DNA of 64,000 nt from Pseudomonadota bacterium. GTDB lineage: Bacteria > Pseudomonadota > Alphaproteobacteria > Sphingomonadales > Sphingomonadaceae. Made by a program: the position numbers and the translations under genes. The first letter of the stretch is position 1, and every line of letters begins with the position of its first letter. Location: assembly GCA_963205265.1 (NCBI GenBank), contig CAUJJI010000023.1:1-64000 (forward strand), in the 5' to 3' direction. Below, piece after piece: positions 41,508 to 50,858 of this stretch. Under the pieces are notes generated by a model. It worked only from the letters and a program-made list of their open reading frames with translations, was not told the DNA's origin and did no database searches.

Positions 41508-43169
41508 TCAGAATGTCCGCCCGATCGCCAGGAGGAGACGGGGCGCGGCGCCGCGGTCCCGCCGCGGTCGCCTGAGCGGGACTGCCAGCTGGGCGCTCGC
41601 ATGCCAGCCGCCGGCGGCGAGGCGAAGCCCTCCCCCCGCCGATGCCAGCGCGTAGTTCCGGGGCGGCAGGCGAAAGTCCGGACGGGCGGCAACGTGGCCG
41701 AGGCCGCCGTCGGCATAGGCGAACAGCAACAGGCGCGGGACCTTGCCCTGCGCCGGCAATTGCCGGGACAGCTCGAGGCTGCCGGCGATGCCCTTGTCGG
41801 CAGTGACGTCGCCGGCGCGGAAAGCGAGGCCGGCACCGCTGCCGCCGAGCGAGAAGCGCTCGGTCACCGGCAGCCGGCTGGACGAATACTGCGCCTTGAC
41901 CGCCAGCTTCGCGACGAGCTTTGCCGAGACGCTGCGGGCGGCGACGGCCTGGACGTCGAGCTTGCCGAAGCGCACCTCGGAAAAGCCGGCGAACGGCCGC
42001 GCCCCCAGCACGTCGAGGCCCCGGCTGAAGACTGCCGAGGCGGCGTAGCCGGTCTTCTCGTCGACTCGCGACCACGATGCGGCAAGGCGCAGCGCGCGCG
42101 AGCGGTAGTCGCCGAACCGGACGTCGAGGAAGTAGTTGCTGCTGTCGACCCCATCCAGCGAAAGGCTCAGCGACAGGTTGCTGCGGGCGGAGCGGACGAG
42201 CGGGTAGCTGGCGGTGACGCCGGCCAGCCTCGCGCGGCCGCGCAGGTTCGAATCGCGCGTGCGCGTGCGCAAATGCGCGAGGCTGCCGGTCAGGCGCAGG
42301 CCGTCGCTGCCGATCGGCGTGCCGTGGCTGGCCGAATAGAACTGGTAGCGATCGGGATGGAACGGCAGGTAGGCCGAAAGCCGGGTCGTGTCGGCTTCGC
42401 GCAGCAGGCCGTTGACCGTGACCGCAAGCTGCGCCTGCACGCCGCTCGCCACATTGCTGATCCCATTGTTGTCGAGCGTGACGCCGACTTCCAGCTGCTT
42501 GCGGCGGCTGGTGAGATCGAGCGCCAGTGCGCCGGCCGGATCGAGCTGCCGCACCTGCGCGTCGAGCGACTGCCCGGGAACGTCGCGCAGCAGCGCCAGC
42601 TTGCGCTCGAGGCTGGACCGGCGCAGCGGCCGCTCGCGCATCAGCTGCTCCATGTCGGCGGCGATGAGCCGGGTCGGCGTGCTGCGCGTGATGTTCGTCA
42701 GGCGATAGTCGGCCAGCCGCCCCTCGACCACCCGCAAGGTCAGCACCCCGCCGCTCGGCACCTGGGCGGGAATGGAGACCGCATAGTAGGCGATTCCGCC
42801 GGCCGCATGGGCGGCGGCGGCCGACCGGGCCACGGCCTGCAGCGTCTCGGCCGTCAGCGGCCGGCCGAGGAAGGGGCGCAGCGCATCGTCGAGCACCGCG
42901 GCGGGCAGGGACGATCCTTCGTAGCGGAAGCCGCGGAGCGTGACTTCCGCCGCCGGTCGTGCGGCCACTTCGGCCGCGCCCTTGCCGGTCCGGGGCGGCG
43001 GTGCATCCGGGATGACGGGAGCGACGCGGTCGGCCCGGTCACGGTCGATCGTCGGCGTGCCGGGCGGCGCGGCGGCAGCGGCCGTAGCGGCTGCGGCAAG
43101 CCAGGCGAGGGCCAAGGTCCGGGCCCATCGCCCACCCCGATGACTGTCGAATAGCGTCCGCAAGATCAT
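41508..43169 (-). CDS. Two-partner secretion pore protein (TpsB, ShlB/FhaC/HecB family)
   Basis: A 553-residue outer-membrane transporter. It has a signal peptide (cleavage near residue 34), a Pro-rich linker, POTRA domains (about 74-220, beginning VTLRGFRYEGSSLP and including PSGGVLTLRVVEGRL) and a 16-strand-like beta-barrel to a C-terminal phenylalanine (IGRTF). ShlB-type pores export large TpsA adhesins or hemolysins. No tpsA gene with a filamentous haemagglutinin domain lies in the window, so the partner is elsewhere or unusual. It leads the oxygenase and cpaA genes on the same strand. Confidence 0.9.
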   Translation of the reverse strand: MILRTLFDSHRGGRWARTLALAWLAAAATAAAAAPPGTPTIDRDRADRVAPVIPDAPPPRTGKGAAEVAARPAAEVTLRGFRYEGSSLPAAVLDDALRPFLGRPLTAETLQAVARSAAAAHAAGGIAYYAVSIPAQVPSGGVLTLRVVEGRLADYRLTNITRSTPTRLIAADMEQLMRERPLRRSSLERKLALLRDVPGQSLDAQVRQLDPAGALALDLTSRRKQLEVGVTLDNNGISNVASGVQAQLAVTVNGLLREADTTRLSAYLPFHPDRYQFYSASHGTPIGSDGLRLTGSLAHLRTRTRDSNLRGRARLAGVTASYPLVRSARSNLSLSLSLDGVDSSNYFLDVRFGDYRSRALRLAASWSRVDEKTGYAASAVFSRGLDVLGARPFAGFSEVRFGKLDVQAVAARSVSAKLVAKLAVKAQYSSSRLPVTERFSLGGSGAGLAFRAGDVTADKGIAGSLELSRQLPAQGKVPRLLLFAYADGGLGHVAARPDFRLPPRNYALASAGGGLRLAAGGWHASAQLAVPLRRPRRDRGAAPRLLLAIGRTF

Positions 43170-43293
43170 GGCCCTCGCCGCAGGGCCGCTGCCGTCCAGC
43201 CGGCGGCGTCCCGTCGGCGCCCGTGACTAGCGCGCCGGCCGGGCGGTTCATCCGCAACTAGGTCCGGATCGGTTGTTTAAGCGGCCGGCGCGG

Positions 43294-45609
43294 TTACTTG
43301 CCCGGCAGGACGAAGGCAGTGATCGCCCCGAAGCTGGCCCCGCCCCTGGCCGGCGCTTCGGAGGCGACGACGACGAACTGCCTTCCGCTGCGGCTCGACC
43401 GGTAGGTCATCGGCCGCGTCGCCGAAATGCCGGGCAGGTCGGCTTCGAACAGCAGCTTGCCCGTATCGCTGTCGAAAGCGCGGAAGGCGTGGTCCTGCGA
43501 AGAGCCGACGAAGACCAGGCCGCCCGCGGTCGCCATGCTGCCGCCGAAGGTCGGCGTGCCGATGGTGAAGGGAAGGTGCGACGGCATCCGCATCGGCCCG
43601 AGGTCGCGCGCGCTGCCGAGCGGGCGGCTCCAGGCAAGCTTGCCGGTGGTCAGGTCGACGGCGTTGATCAGCCCGTGCGGCGGCGCCTGGCAGGGTACGC
43701 CCAGCGGCGACAGGAACGGCTTGATGTCGGCGGCGAAAGGCGTCCCCTCCTGCGGCACCAGGCCGCCGAGGTTGGAAGCCGGATCGGGCTTGAGCCTGCG
43801 CGCCGCCGGGTCCGTGCGCGGCACCAGACGGATGTAGTTGACGATGCGGTTCGACACCAGGAAAGCCAATTGCCGCCCGCCGTCGATCGTCGCGCTGCCC
43901 CAGTTGACCCCGCCGATATAGCCGGGGTCCTGGATGCTGTAGGTGATCCCCGGCGGGGTCAGCGAACCTTCGTAGCGCGCCTCGCGGAACCTGATCCGGC
44001 ACCACAGCTGGTCGAGCGCGCTGATGCCCCACATCCGGCTCTCGGTCAGCGGCGGGCCGCCGAGGTCGGGCATGCCGGTCGACCACGGCTGGGTCGGGGA
44101 AAGCTTCTCCACCGCCCCGGCCTGGGGCGCCGGCTTCTCGACGACCGGGAAGATCGGGCGGCCGGTGCGGCGGTCGAGCACGAACAGCTGGCCGCGCTTG
44201 GTCGGCTGCAGCAGCGCCGGGACGACGCCCTTGTCGCTGCGCAGGTCGAAGACCACCGGCTGCGAGGCGACGTCGTAGTCCCAGACGTCGTAATGCGTCG
44301 TCTGGAACGACCAGCGCGGTGCGCCGGTGGCGGCGTCGAGCGCGACGACCGAGCTGGCGTAGCGGTTGCTTTCGGCCGAGCGGTGGCCGCCCCAGTAGTC
44401 GGGCGTGGCATTGCCGGTCGGCACGAAGACCAGGCCCAGCGCCTCGTCGGCGCTGATCGGGCCCCAGACGTTGGGCGTGCCCGAGACGAAGGTCTGGCCC
44501 GCTTCCGGGGCGCCGGTGCGGCCGGGATTGCCCGGGTCCCAGGCCCAGGAAAGCTTGCCGGTGGCCGCGTCGTAGGCACGGACCACGCCCGAGGGCTCGC
44601 CGGCATGCTGGCCGTCGGCGATGGCGCCGCCGAAGATCAGCTTGCCGCCGACCACGGTGGGCGCCGAGCTCACGCGGTAGTAGCCGGGGCCGCGCGCCGC
44701 GATCCCCTGCATCAGGTCGACCACGCCGTCGCTGCCGAAGCCCGGGCAGGGCCTGCCGCTTTCCGCGTCGACGGCGTAGAGCTTGCCCGCCCCCGCCGTA
44801 TAGACGCGGGCGGCGCAGAAGCCGCTCGCCCCCGGCAGGGCATAGTGGGCGACGCCGCGGCACTTGATCGAATAGAGGCCCTCGCCCTTCTCGCCCGAGC
44901 GGAAATGCCAGCGGACCTTGCCGGTCTCCGGGTCGAGGTCGAGGATGTCGTTGAACGCCGTGCAGATGTAGAGATGGTCGCCGACCTTCAGCGGCTGCAC
45001 CTGGTTCTGGCCGAGCGGCCTGGCCGGCATCGGCCCGACCGGCCGGGTCCAGGCGACCTGCAGGCGCCCGGCATTGCCGCGGTCGATGTCTGCCAGCGGC
45101 GAGAAATGCGTGCCGGCGAGGCCGTTGCCGAAGTGCGGCCAGTCGCCCGGGGCCGCCGCCTGGGCAATCGCCCCGCGCGCCGGCGCGGCGACGGGCCGGA
45201 ATCCCGAGTTCGCCCAGACCACTGCCACCAGCGCCACCGCGGCGGTCGTCGTCGCCAGCCCGGCGACGCGATCGAGGCGGTTCCTGCCGAACAGCCCGCC
45301 CAGCAGGAACGGCAGGCCGAGCACGAAAGGCGAGATCAGCCGCGGCGCCAGGGCCCAGCCGTCGAGCCCGGCTTCGGCGAGGCTCCAGGCGAGCGTCGCC
45401 GCCAGCAGCGCGAGGTAGATCGCCGCGCCCGTCCGCCGGCGTCCGGCCAGCACCGCCAGCCCGGCTGCGAGCGTGGCGAGGCCGGCCGGCAGGTAGTACC
45501 ACGACCCGCCCAGCGCGATCAGCTCCGTCCCGCCCAGCGCCAGTGCGCCGCCGACGACGACAAGGCACAGCCCATAGACGATGCGGCCGAGCAGGCCTGC
45601 TGCTTTCAC
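43294..45609 (-). CDS. gcd: Membrane-bound PQQ-dependent dehydrogenase (glucose/quinate type)
   Basis: A 771-residue quinoprotein with about five N-terminal membrane helices (residues 1-145) and a periplasmic eight-bladed propeller. It matches the glucose/quinate/shikimate dehydrogenase family, which oxidises sugars or cyclic acids in the periplasm and passes electrons to ubiquinone. Propeller repeats such as LDPETGKVRWHF and YDAATGKLSWAWDP are plain. The GTG start at 45609 has GAGGGG seven bases before it and gives the usual length; an ATG nearby meets a stop. PQQ synthesis genes are not in the window. The gene diverges from the coxG operon. Glucose versus quinate cannot be decided. Confidence 0.88.
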   Translation of the reverse strand: MKAAGLLGRIVYGLCLVVVGGALALGGTELIALGGSWYYLPAGLATLAAGLAVLAGRRRTGAAIYLALLAATLAWSLAEAGLDGWALAPRLISPFVLGLPFLLGGLFGRNRLDRVAGLATTTAAVALVAVVWANSGFRPVAAPARGAIAQAAAPGDWPHFGNGLAGTHFSPLADIDRGNAGRLQVAWTRPVGPMPARPLGQNQVQPLKVGDHLYICTAFNDILDLDPETGKVRWHFRSGEKGEGLYSIKCRGVAHYALPGASGFCAARVYTAGAGKLYAVDAESGRPCPGFGSDGVVDLMQGIAARGPGYYRVSSAPTVVGGKLIFGGAIADGQHAGEPSGVVRAYDAATGKLSWAWDPGNPGRTGAPEAGQTFVSGTPNVWGPISADEALGLVFVPTGNATPDYWGGHRSAESNRYASSVVALDAATGAPRWSFQTTHYDVWDYDVASQPVVFDLRSDKGVVPALLQPTKRGQLFVLDRRTGRPIFPVVEKPAPQAGAVEKLSPTQPWSTGMPDLGGPPLTESRMWGISALDQLWCRIRFREARYEGSLTPPGITYSIQDPGYIGGVNWGSATIDGGRQLAFLVSNRIVNYIRLVPRTDPAARRLKPDPASNLGGLVPQEGTPFAADIKPFLSPLGVPCQAPPHGLINAVDLTTGKLAWSRPLGSARDLGPMRMPSHLPFTIGTPTFGGSMATAGGLVFVGSSQDHAFRAFDSDTGKLLFEADLPGISATRPMTYRSSRSGRQFVVVASEAPARGGASFGAITAFVLPGK

Positions 45610-45846
45610 GACATTTCCCCTCTCCCGGACGCCTGCGCGCCCACTCCCGCAGGAAGCCTGCCCCGAAGGTCGAGCGAAGGCAAGTGGGCTCGCTGCCGCT
45701 CCCAGGCCTTCGCGGCGCAGCAGCATGCGCTCTTGCCGGGACTCGACTATCCTGCGCCGACACCGCAAAACGCCCCTTGCTCAATGCCGAAGCGGCGGGC
45801 TACTTGCTACACACACTGGATCACAGAAAAGGGAGAGGCGAGCCAC

Positions 45847-46584
45847 ATGGAAATGACGGGTGAACAGCGGATCGCCGCCCCGCGCCAGCGCGTCTGGGAA
45901 GCGCTCAACGACCCAGAGGTGCTGCGCGCCTGCATTCCCGGCTGCCAGAGCCTCGACAAGGAAGGCGACGATCGCTTCGTCGCGGTCGCCGAAGTCAAGA
46001 TCGGCCCGATCGGCGCACGGTTCAAAGGCAATGTCGCGCTGGGCGACCTCGATCCGCCGAACGGCTATACGATCGAGGGTTCGGGCAACGGCGGCGTCGC
46101 CGGCAATGCCAGGGGCAGCGCCAAGGTCCGCCTGAGCGACGACGGCGGCGGCACGCTGGTCTCCTACCATGTCGATGCCCAGGTCGGCGGCCGCATGGCG
46201 CAGCTCGGCGGGCCGATCATCGATGCCACGGCCAAGCAGCTCGCCGGCAAGTTCTTCAGCCGCTTCGGCGAGATCGTCGGCGCCGAAGCGGCGGCAGCCG
46301 CAGCTCCGGCCGCGGCCCCGGTCGCTGCCCCCGCAGCGACGGTGGCAGCGCCTGCCGAGGCGGCTTCGCCCGTGCCAGCTCCCTTCGCCATCCCGCCGGC
46401 CGCTCCGGCTCCCGCCGGGGCGCCCTGGGCCTGGATCGTGGCGCTGGCGCTGGCGATCGTCGGCGGCTTCATGCTCGGCCGCAGCTACGTCGGCGAATGG
46501 TGGCTGGTGATCATGATCCTGACCACGGTGGTCGCCGCCGGCGCCGGCTACGACGCCGGCCGCAAGGGAGGAAGCCGCCGATGA
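45847..46584 (+). CDS. CoxG-like SRPBCC protein with C-terminal membrane anchor
   Basis: A 245-residue protein. Residues 1-145 form a CoxG/SRPBCC fold (MTGEQRIAAPRQRVWEALNDPEVLRACIPGC is the typical beginning), followed by an Ala/Pro linker (about 148-195) and two hydrophobic helices (about 197-240). In CO dehydrogenase systems CoxG helps anchor the enzyme to the inner membrane, and this layout suits that role. It begins a four-gene operon in which each following start overlaps the preceding stop. GGGAGAGG lies ten bases before the ATG. Confidence 0.9.
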   Translation: MEMTGEQRIAAPRQRVWEALNDPEVLRACIPGCQSLDKEGDDRFVAVAEVKIGPIGARFKGNVALGDLDPPNGYTIEGSGNGGVAGNARGSAKVRLSDDGGGTLVSYHVDAQVGGRMAQLGGPIIDATAKQLAGKFFSRFGEIVGAEAAAAAAPAAAPVAAPAATVAAPAEAASPVPAPFAIPPAAPAPAGAPWAWIVALALAIVGGFMLGRSYVGEWWLVIMILTTVVAAGAGYDAGRKGGSRR

Positions 46585-47450
46585 AGCCCGCACCGTTCGA
46601 CTATGTCGCCCCGACCACGGTCGAGGAAGCCTGCCGCGTCCTGGCCGATGCCGGGGGCGGCGCCACCGTCCTCGCCGGGGGGCAGACGCTGATGCCGCTG
46701 CTCAACCTGCGGATGAGCCAGCCGTTCATCGTCCTCGACATCAACCGCATCGACGCGCTCAAGGGCGTCGCCCGCAGCGACGGCGGCACCCGCGTCGGGC
46801 CGATGACCCGGCAGTGCGACGTGCTGACCGACGCCACCCTGGCCGAGCACTTGCCGGTCTATGTCGAGGCGGTGGGCCATGTCGGCCATTACCAGACGCG
46901 CAGCCGCGGCACGGTCGGCGGCTCGATCGCGCTTGGCGAACCGGCCGCCGAACAGCCCGCCGCGGCAGTGGCGCTCGGCGCCGAGATCGAGCTGACCTCG
47001 GTGCGCGGCAGCCGCCGGGTCAGGGCCGAGGATTTCTACATCGGGCCCTACATGACCACGATCGAACCCGACGAGCTGGTGACCGCCATCCATTTCCCCG
47101 ACTGGCCCAGGGGTCACGTCACCCTGTTCCGCGAAGTGGCGCAGCGGCCGGGCGACTTCGCGCTGGTCGGCATGGTCGGCGCGCTGGTGCTCGACGGCGA
47201 CCGCATCGCCCGCGCCGGCCTGGCCTGGTTCGGCATGGGGCCGACCCCGGTCAAGGCACGGCAGGCCGAGTCGGCGCTGGTCGGGCAGGCCCTGTCCGCG
47301 CTCGACCCCCAGGCGATCGCCGAGCTCGCCGTGGCCGACACCGCGCCGTTCACCGATCACCACGCATCCGCCGAATATCGCCGCACTGTCGGCAAGCGCA
47401 TCTTCGCCCGCACCCTGCGCGAAGCTCTGGACCTCAGGGAGGCCGCATGA
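46581..47450 (+). CDS. FAD-binding medium subunit of a molybdenum hydroxylase (CoxM-like)
   Basis: A 289-residue FAD subunit of the xanthine oxidase family. FAD contacts are AGGQTL at about 32-37 and TRSRGTVGGSIALGEPAAEQ at about 105-124; the C-terminal CO-dehydrogenase-flavoprotein domain follows. It would pass electrons from the iron-sulfur subunit to an acceptor. It starts by ATGA overlap with coxG and overlaps the next gene the same way, as expected for a fixed-ratio complex. Confidence 0.93.
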   Translation: MKPAPFDYVAPTTVEEACRVLADAGGGATVLAGGQTLMPLLNLRMSQPFIVLDINRIDALKGVARSDGGTRVGPMTRQCDVLTDATLAEHLPVYVEAVGHVGHYQTRSRGTVGGSIALGEPAAEQPAAAVALGAEIELTSVRGSRRVRAEDFYIGPYMTTIEPDELVTAIHFPDWPRGHVTLFREVAQRPGDFALVGMVGALVLDGDRIARAGLAWFGMGPTPVKARQAESALVGQALSALDPQAIAELAVADTAPFTDHHASAEYRRTVGKRIFARTLREALDLREAA

Positions 47451-47938
47451 GCGAGCATCGTATCGAACTGACCGTCAACGGCCGCAAGTTCTCCGCCACG
47501 GCCGAGGCGCGCACCAGCCTCGGCGAATTCCTGCGCGAGGAGCTGGGCCACACCGGCACCCACCTCGCCTGCGAGCACGGCGTCTGCGGCGCCTGCACGG
47601 TGATGCTGGACGACGGTGCCGGCGCCGGCCCCCGCGCCGTGCGCTCGTGCCTGATGCTGGCGGTCCAGGCCGACGGCAGCGCGGTGACCACGGTCGAAGG
47701 TCTGGCCGATGCCGACGGCACGCTCCATCCCGTGCAGCAGGCGATGCGCGACAACTTCGGCCTGCAGTGCGGCTTCTGCACGCCGGGCGTGGTGATCACC
47801 CTGGCCGCGCTCCACCTGGACGGCGCAAAGCCGAGCGCGGAGCAGATGGAAGCGTCGATGTCCGGCCACATCTGCCGCTGCACCGGCTACCAGGGCATTC
47901 GCCGTGCCATTCGCCAGCTTGCGGGAGAAGCGGCATGA
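47447..47938 (+). CDS. [2Fe-2S] small subunit of a molybdenum hydroxylase (CoxS-like)
   Basis: A 163-residue iron-sulfur subunit. The plant-type ferredoxin cluster uses Cys42, Cys47, Cys50 and Cys68 (CEHGVCGAC...RSC), and the second, helical cluster uses the cysteines in QCGFCTPG and CRCTGY. Both clusters are complete. It overlaps coxM and the large subunit gene by ATGA. Confidence 0.95.
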   Translation: MSEHRIELTVNGRKFSATAEARTSLGEFLREELGHTGTHLACEHGVCGACTVMLDDGAGAGPRAVRSCLMLAVQADGSAVTTVEGLADADGTLHPVQQAMRDNFGLQCGFCTPGVVITLAALHLDGAKPSAEQMEASMSGHICRCTGYQGIRRAIRQLAGEAA

Positions 47939-50637
47939 ACGCCCACGTTCCCGGTGCCCACCGCTATGTCGGCCAGCGCTCTCCGCGCAAGGAGGACGCC
48001 CGCCTGCTGACCGGCCGCGGCCAGTTCGTCGACGACGTCCGCCTGCCCGGCATGCAGCACTGCGCCTTCGTCCGCTCGGCGGTCGCGCGCGGGCGCATCG
48101 TCTCGGTCGACACCGCCGCCGCGCTCGACCTGCCGGGAGTCCACGCGGTCTATACGCAGCAGGATTTTGCCGACGTCCCGCTCAAGGTGATGAACTTCTT
48201 CTTCGGCCCCTGCGAGGCGCCGGTGACGATCCTCGCCGACGGCCGGGTCGCCTGCGTCGGCGATCCGATCGCCATGGTCGTCGCCGAAAGCCGCGCCGTC
48301 GCCGAGGACGCGGCAGCGCTGGTCGAAGTCGAGATCGACGAGGAAGAGCCGGTCGTCACTATCGCCGACGCGCGCCGCGGACCGCCGGTCCATCCCGGCA
48401 AGGACGGCAACATCGCGCAGGAAATGGGCGACGAGGAGCTCGACGACGACCTGCGGGCCGCGCTCGACGGCGCGCCGCACCGGATCACCCGCTCGATCGT
48501 CCACCAGCGCATCGCCCAGTCGCCGATGGAGACGCGCGGCTGCGTCGCGACCTGCGACGGCGCCGAGGAGATGTCGATCTGGATCGGCTGCCAGAGCCCG
48601 CACCTCGTCGCGCGCTATGTCAGCCTCGCATTCGAACTGCCCGAGACCGCGATCCGCGTCTATGCCAAGGACGTCGGCGGCGGCTTCGGCCTCAAGAACT
48701 TCCCCTGGCGCGAGGAGATCGCGGTGATCGCCGGGGCGCGCAAGTTCGGCCGCCCGCTCAAGTGGATCGAGGACCGCTTCGAATCGCTGACCGCGTCGAG
48801 CCACGCGCGCGAGCAGGAGATGACGCTGAGCGTCGCTTTCGACAAGGACGGGCGGATGGTCGCCGGCTTCGGCGACTACAGCTCGAACAACGGCGCCTGG
48901 CCGATGGGCGAGGACTGCAACGTCGCCGTGCACATGTTCATGTGGCCGGCCTACAAGATGCCCGCCTACGGCTTCGTCTCGCGCGGGTGGTACACCAACA
49001 CCATGGGGCTCGGCGGCTACCGTGGGCCCTGGGCGATGGAATCGCTGATCCGCGAGGTGCTGCTCGACGATGCCGCGCGCAAGGTGGGGATCGACCCGAT
49101 CGAGATCCGCCGCCGCAACCTGCTCTACAAGGCCGACCAGCCGGCGACCTCGACGTTCGGCATCGTCGTCGACGACATCACGCCCGGCGAATGCCTGGAG
49201 AAGCTGCTGCAGAACTTCGACGTGCCGGCTTTCCGCAAGGAGCAGGCAGCCGCGCGCAAGCAGGGCCGCTACCTCGGCCTCGGCATCGCCACCTATATCG
49301 AGCCGACCGCCGCCGCCGGCCAGATGGCGCCGATGACCGGCGAGCTGGCCACGGTTCGCATCGAGCCGACCGGCAAGGTCACCGCCTCGCTCGGCACCCA
49401 TTCGCAGGGCCACGGCACGGCGACGACGATGGCGCAAGTCATCGCCGACCGCCTCGGCGTGCGCTACGAGGACGTCACCGTCTTCGAAGGCGATTCCGCG
49501 ATCGGCGGCTTCGGCCCCGGGGCCGCGGGCAGCCGCCAGGGCGTGATCGCCGGGGGTGCGGCCTGGACCACTTCGGAAATGCTCGCCGAAAAGGTCAAGA
49601 AGATCGCCGCGCATCTCTACAACGCCAATCCCGAGGCGATCAGCATCGCCGAATCGATGGTCCATGTCGCCGGCGCGCCCGAGATGTCGCGCCCGCTGCG
49701 CGAGATCGCCGAGATCGCCTACGGCGAGCCGGCGCGCCTGCCCGAAGGCGTGGGTTCGGGGCTCGAGGCGCAGTACCGCTACCAGCCGCCGCCGTTCACG
49801 TTCACCAGCGCTGCCCATGCCTGCGTGGTCGAGGTCGATGGCGATACCGGCTTCGTCAAGATCCTGCGCTGGATCAGCAGCGAGGACTGCGGGACGGTGA
49901 TCAATCCCGGCGTGGTCGAGGGCCAGATCGCCGGCGGGCTGGCCCAGGGGATCGGCCAGGTCCTGCTCGAGGAGATGCCCTACGACGCGCGCGGCAATCC
50001 GCTTGCCGCGACCTTCAAGGACTACCTGATGCCCGCCATCAGCGACATCCCCGACTTCGAATATGTCCACGCCAACACGCCCTCGCAGACGACCGGCGGC
50101 ATGCGCGGCGTCGGCGAGGGCGGTGCGATCATCGGCCCGCCGACGCTGTTCAACGCCATCGCCGACGCGCTGCTGCCGTTCGGCGAGGTACCGCTCAACC
50201 TGCCGCTGACGCCGGCGAAGATCCTCGACGTGATCGAGGGCCGCGACATCTCGGGCCACGCCCACGCCGCCCACGCCGCCCACCCGCCCGAGGCTCCCGC
50301 CGCCGCCGCCCCGCCCGAGCCCGCCGCCGCTCCCGCCGGCCCGGCGCGGGTCGACGGCACTTGGAAGATGGTCATGCAGACGCCGATGGGCCCGCAGGAG
50401 ATGACCGGCATCTTCCGCACCGACGGCGAGGCGCTGAGCGGCGAACTGGTGAGCCCCGAAGGCTCGCAGGGCTTCACCGGCACCGTCGCGGGCAACCAGC
50501 TCAAGTTCAACCTGGCAGTGGAGAAGCCGATGAAGATGACGCTGAAATACGCGATCACCGTCGACGGCGACCAGCTGACCGGCAAGGTGAAGCTCGGCAT
50601 GTTCGGCTCGGCCACGCTGACCGGCGAGCGGGCCTAG
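47935..50637 (+). CDS. Molybdopterin large subunit (CoxL-like) with extra C-terminal domain
   Basis: A 900-residue molybdenum hydroxylase large subunit. The Moco contacts GGGFGLKN and QGHGTATTMAQ and the catalytic glutamate in GVGEGG are present. The active-site loop reads GYRGPW, neither the cysteine-bearing AYXCSFR of true CO dehydrogenase nor the usual AYRGAGR of form II, so CO oxidation is unlikely and the substrate unknown. Beyond the normal end (about residue 772) there is a His/Ala/Pro linker and about 95 residues of a beta-rich domain (WKMVMQTPMGPQEMTG...) not usual in this family. It ends the operon. Confidence 0.9.
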   Translation: MNAHVPGAHRYVGQRSPRKEDARLLTGRGQFVDDVRLPGMQHCAFVRSAVARGRIVSVDTAAALDLPGVHAVYTQQDFADVPLKVMNFFFGPCEAPVTILADGRVACVGDPIAMVVAESRAVAEDAAALVEVEIDEEEPVVTIADARRGPPVHPGKDGNIAQEMGDEELDDDLRAALDGAPHRITRSIVHQRIAQSPMETRGCVATCDGAEEMSIWIGCQSPHLVARYVSLAFELPETAIRVYAKDVGGGFGLKNFPWREEIAVIAGARKFGRPLKWIEDRFESLTASSHAREQEMTLSVAFDKDGRMVAGFGDYSSNNGAWPMGEDCNVAVHMFMWPAYKMPAYGFVSRGWYTNTMGLGGYRGPWAMESLIREVLLDDAARKVGIDPIEIRRRNLLYKADQPATSTFGIVVDDITPGECLEKLLQNFDVPAFRKEQAAARKQGRYLGLGIATYIEPTAAAGQMAPMTGELATVRIEPTGKVTASLGTHSQGHGTATTMAQVIADRLGVRYEDVTVFEGDSAIGGFGPGAAGSRQGVIAGGAAWTTSEMLAEKVKKIAAHLYNANPEAISIAESMVHVAGAPEMSRPLREIAEIAYGEPARLPEGVGSGLEAQYRYQPPPFTFTSAAHACVVEVDGDTGFVKILRWISSEDCGTVINPGVVEGQIAGGLAQGIGQVLLEEMPYDARGNPLAATFKDYLMPAISDIPDFEYVHANTPSQTTGGMRGVGEGGAIIGPPTLFNAIADALLPFGEVPLNLPLTPAKILDVIEGRDISGHAHAAHAAHPPEAPAAAAPPEPAAAPAGPARVDGTWKMVMQTPMGPQEMTGIFRTDGEALSGELVSPEGSQGFTGTVAGNQLKFNLAVEKPMKMTLKYAITVDGDQLTGKVKLGMFGSATLTGERA

Positions 50638-50705
50638 CGGGGGGCGCTCCCTTCGCAGGAAGCAGGCGCCAGTTCCCAAGTGGCAGGGTGAAGATGGGCC
50701 CCAGT

Positions 50706-50858
50706 ACCTCCCCGGAACGGGGAGGGGGACCGCGACGGCGCAGCCGGCGTGGTGGAGGGGTCGGGAGCTTCGATCCAGGCGCTGGCTTGTGAGGAGAGGT
50801 TTCGACCCCTCCACCACCGCCTGCGGCGGCGGTCCCCCTCCCCCCATGGGGGAGGATC
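50706..50858. repeat. Intergenic inverted-repeat element, family 1 (full copy)
   Basis: Left arm from CTCCCCGGAACGGGGAGG to GTGGTGGAGGGG (50706-50760) and right arm from CCCCTCCACCACCG to CCCCATGGGGGAGGAT (50805-50858). The arms pair over their whole length, enclosing about 44 bases. It follows the CoxL-like gene by 69 bases and probably forms its 3' end. Confidence 0.85.

Noticed and set aside
43273..46584. Long plus-strand frame running antisense to the PQQ dehydrogenase into coxG
   Set aside because: Only the last 738 bases (coxG) are real. The earlier part is the shadow of gcd.
47935..50637. True CO dehydrogenase large subunit
   Set aside because: The cysteine-containing active-site loop is absent, so the CODH name would mislead.
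47887..50847. Large minus-strand frame opposite the CoxL-like gene
   Set aside because: It is antisense to a gene with complete molybdenum hydroxylase motifs and shows no family resemblance.
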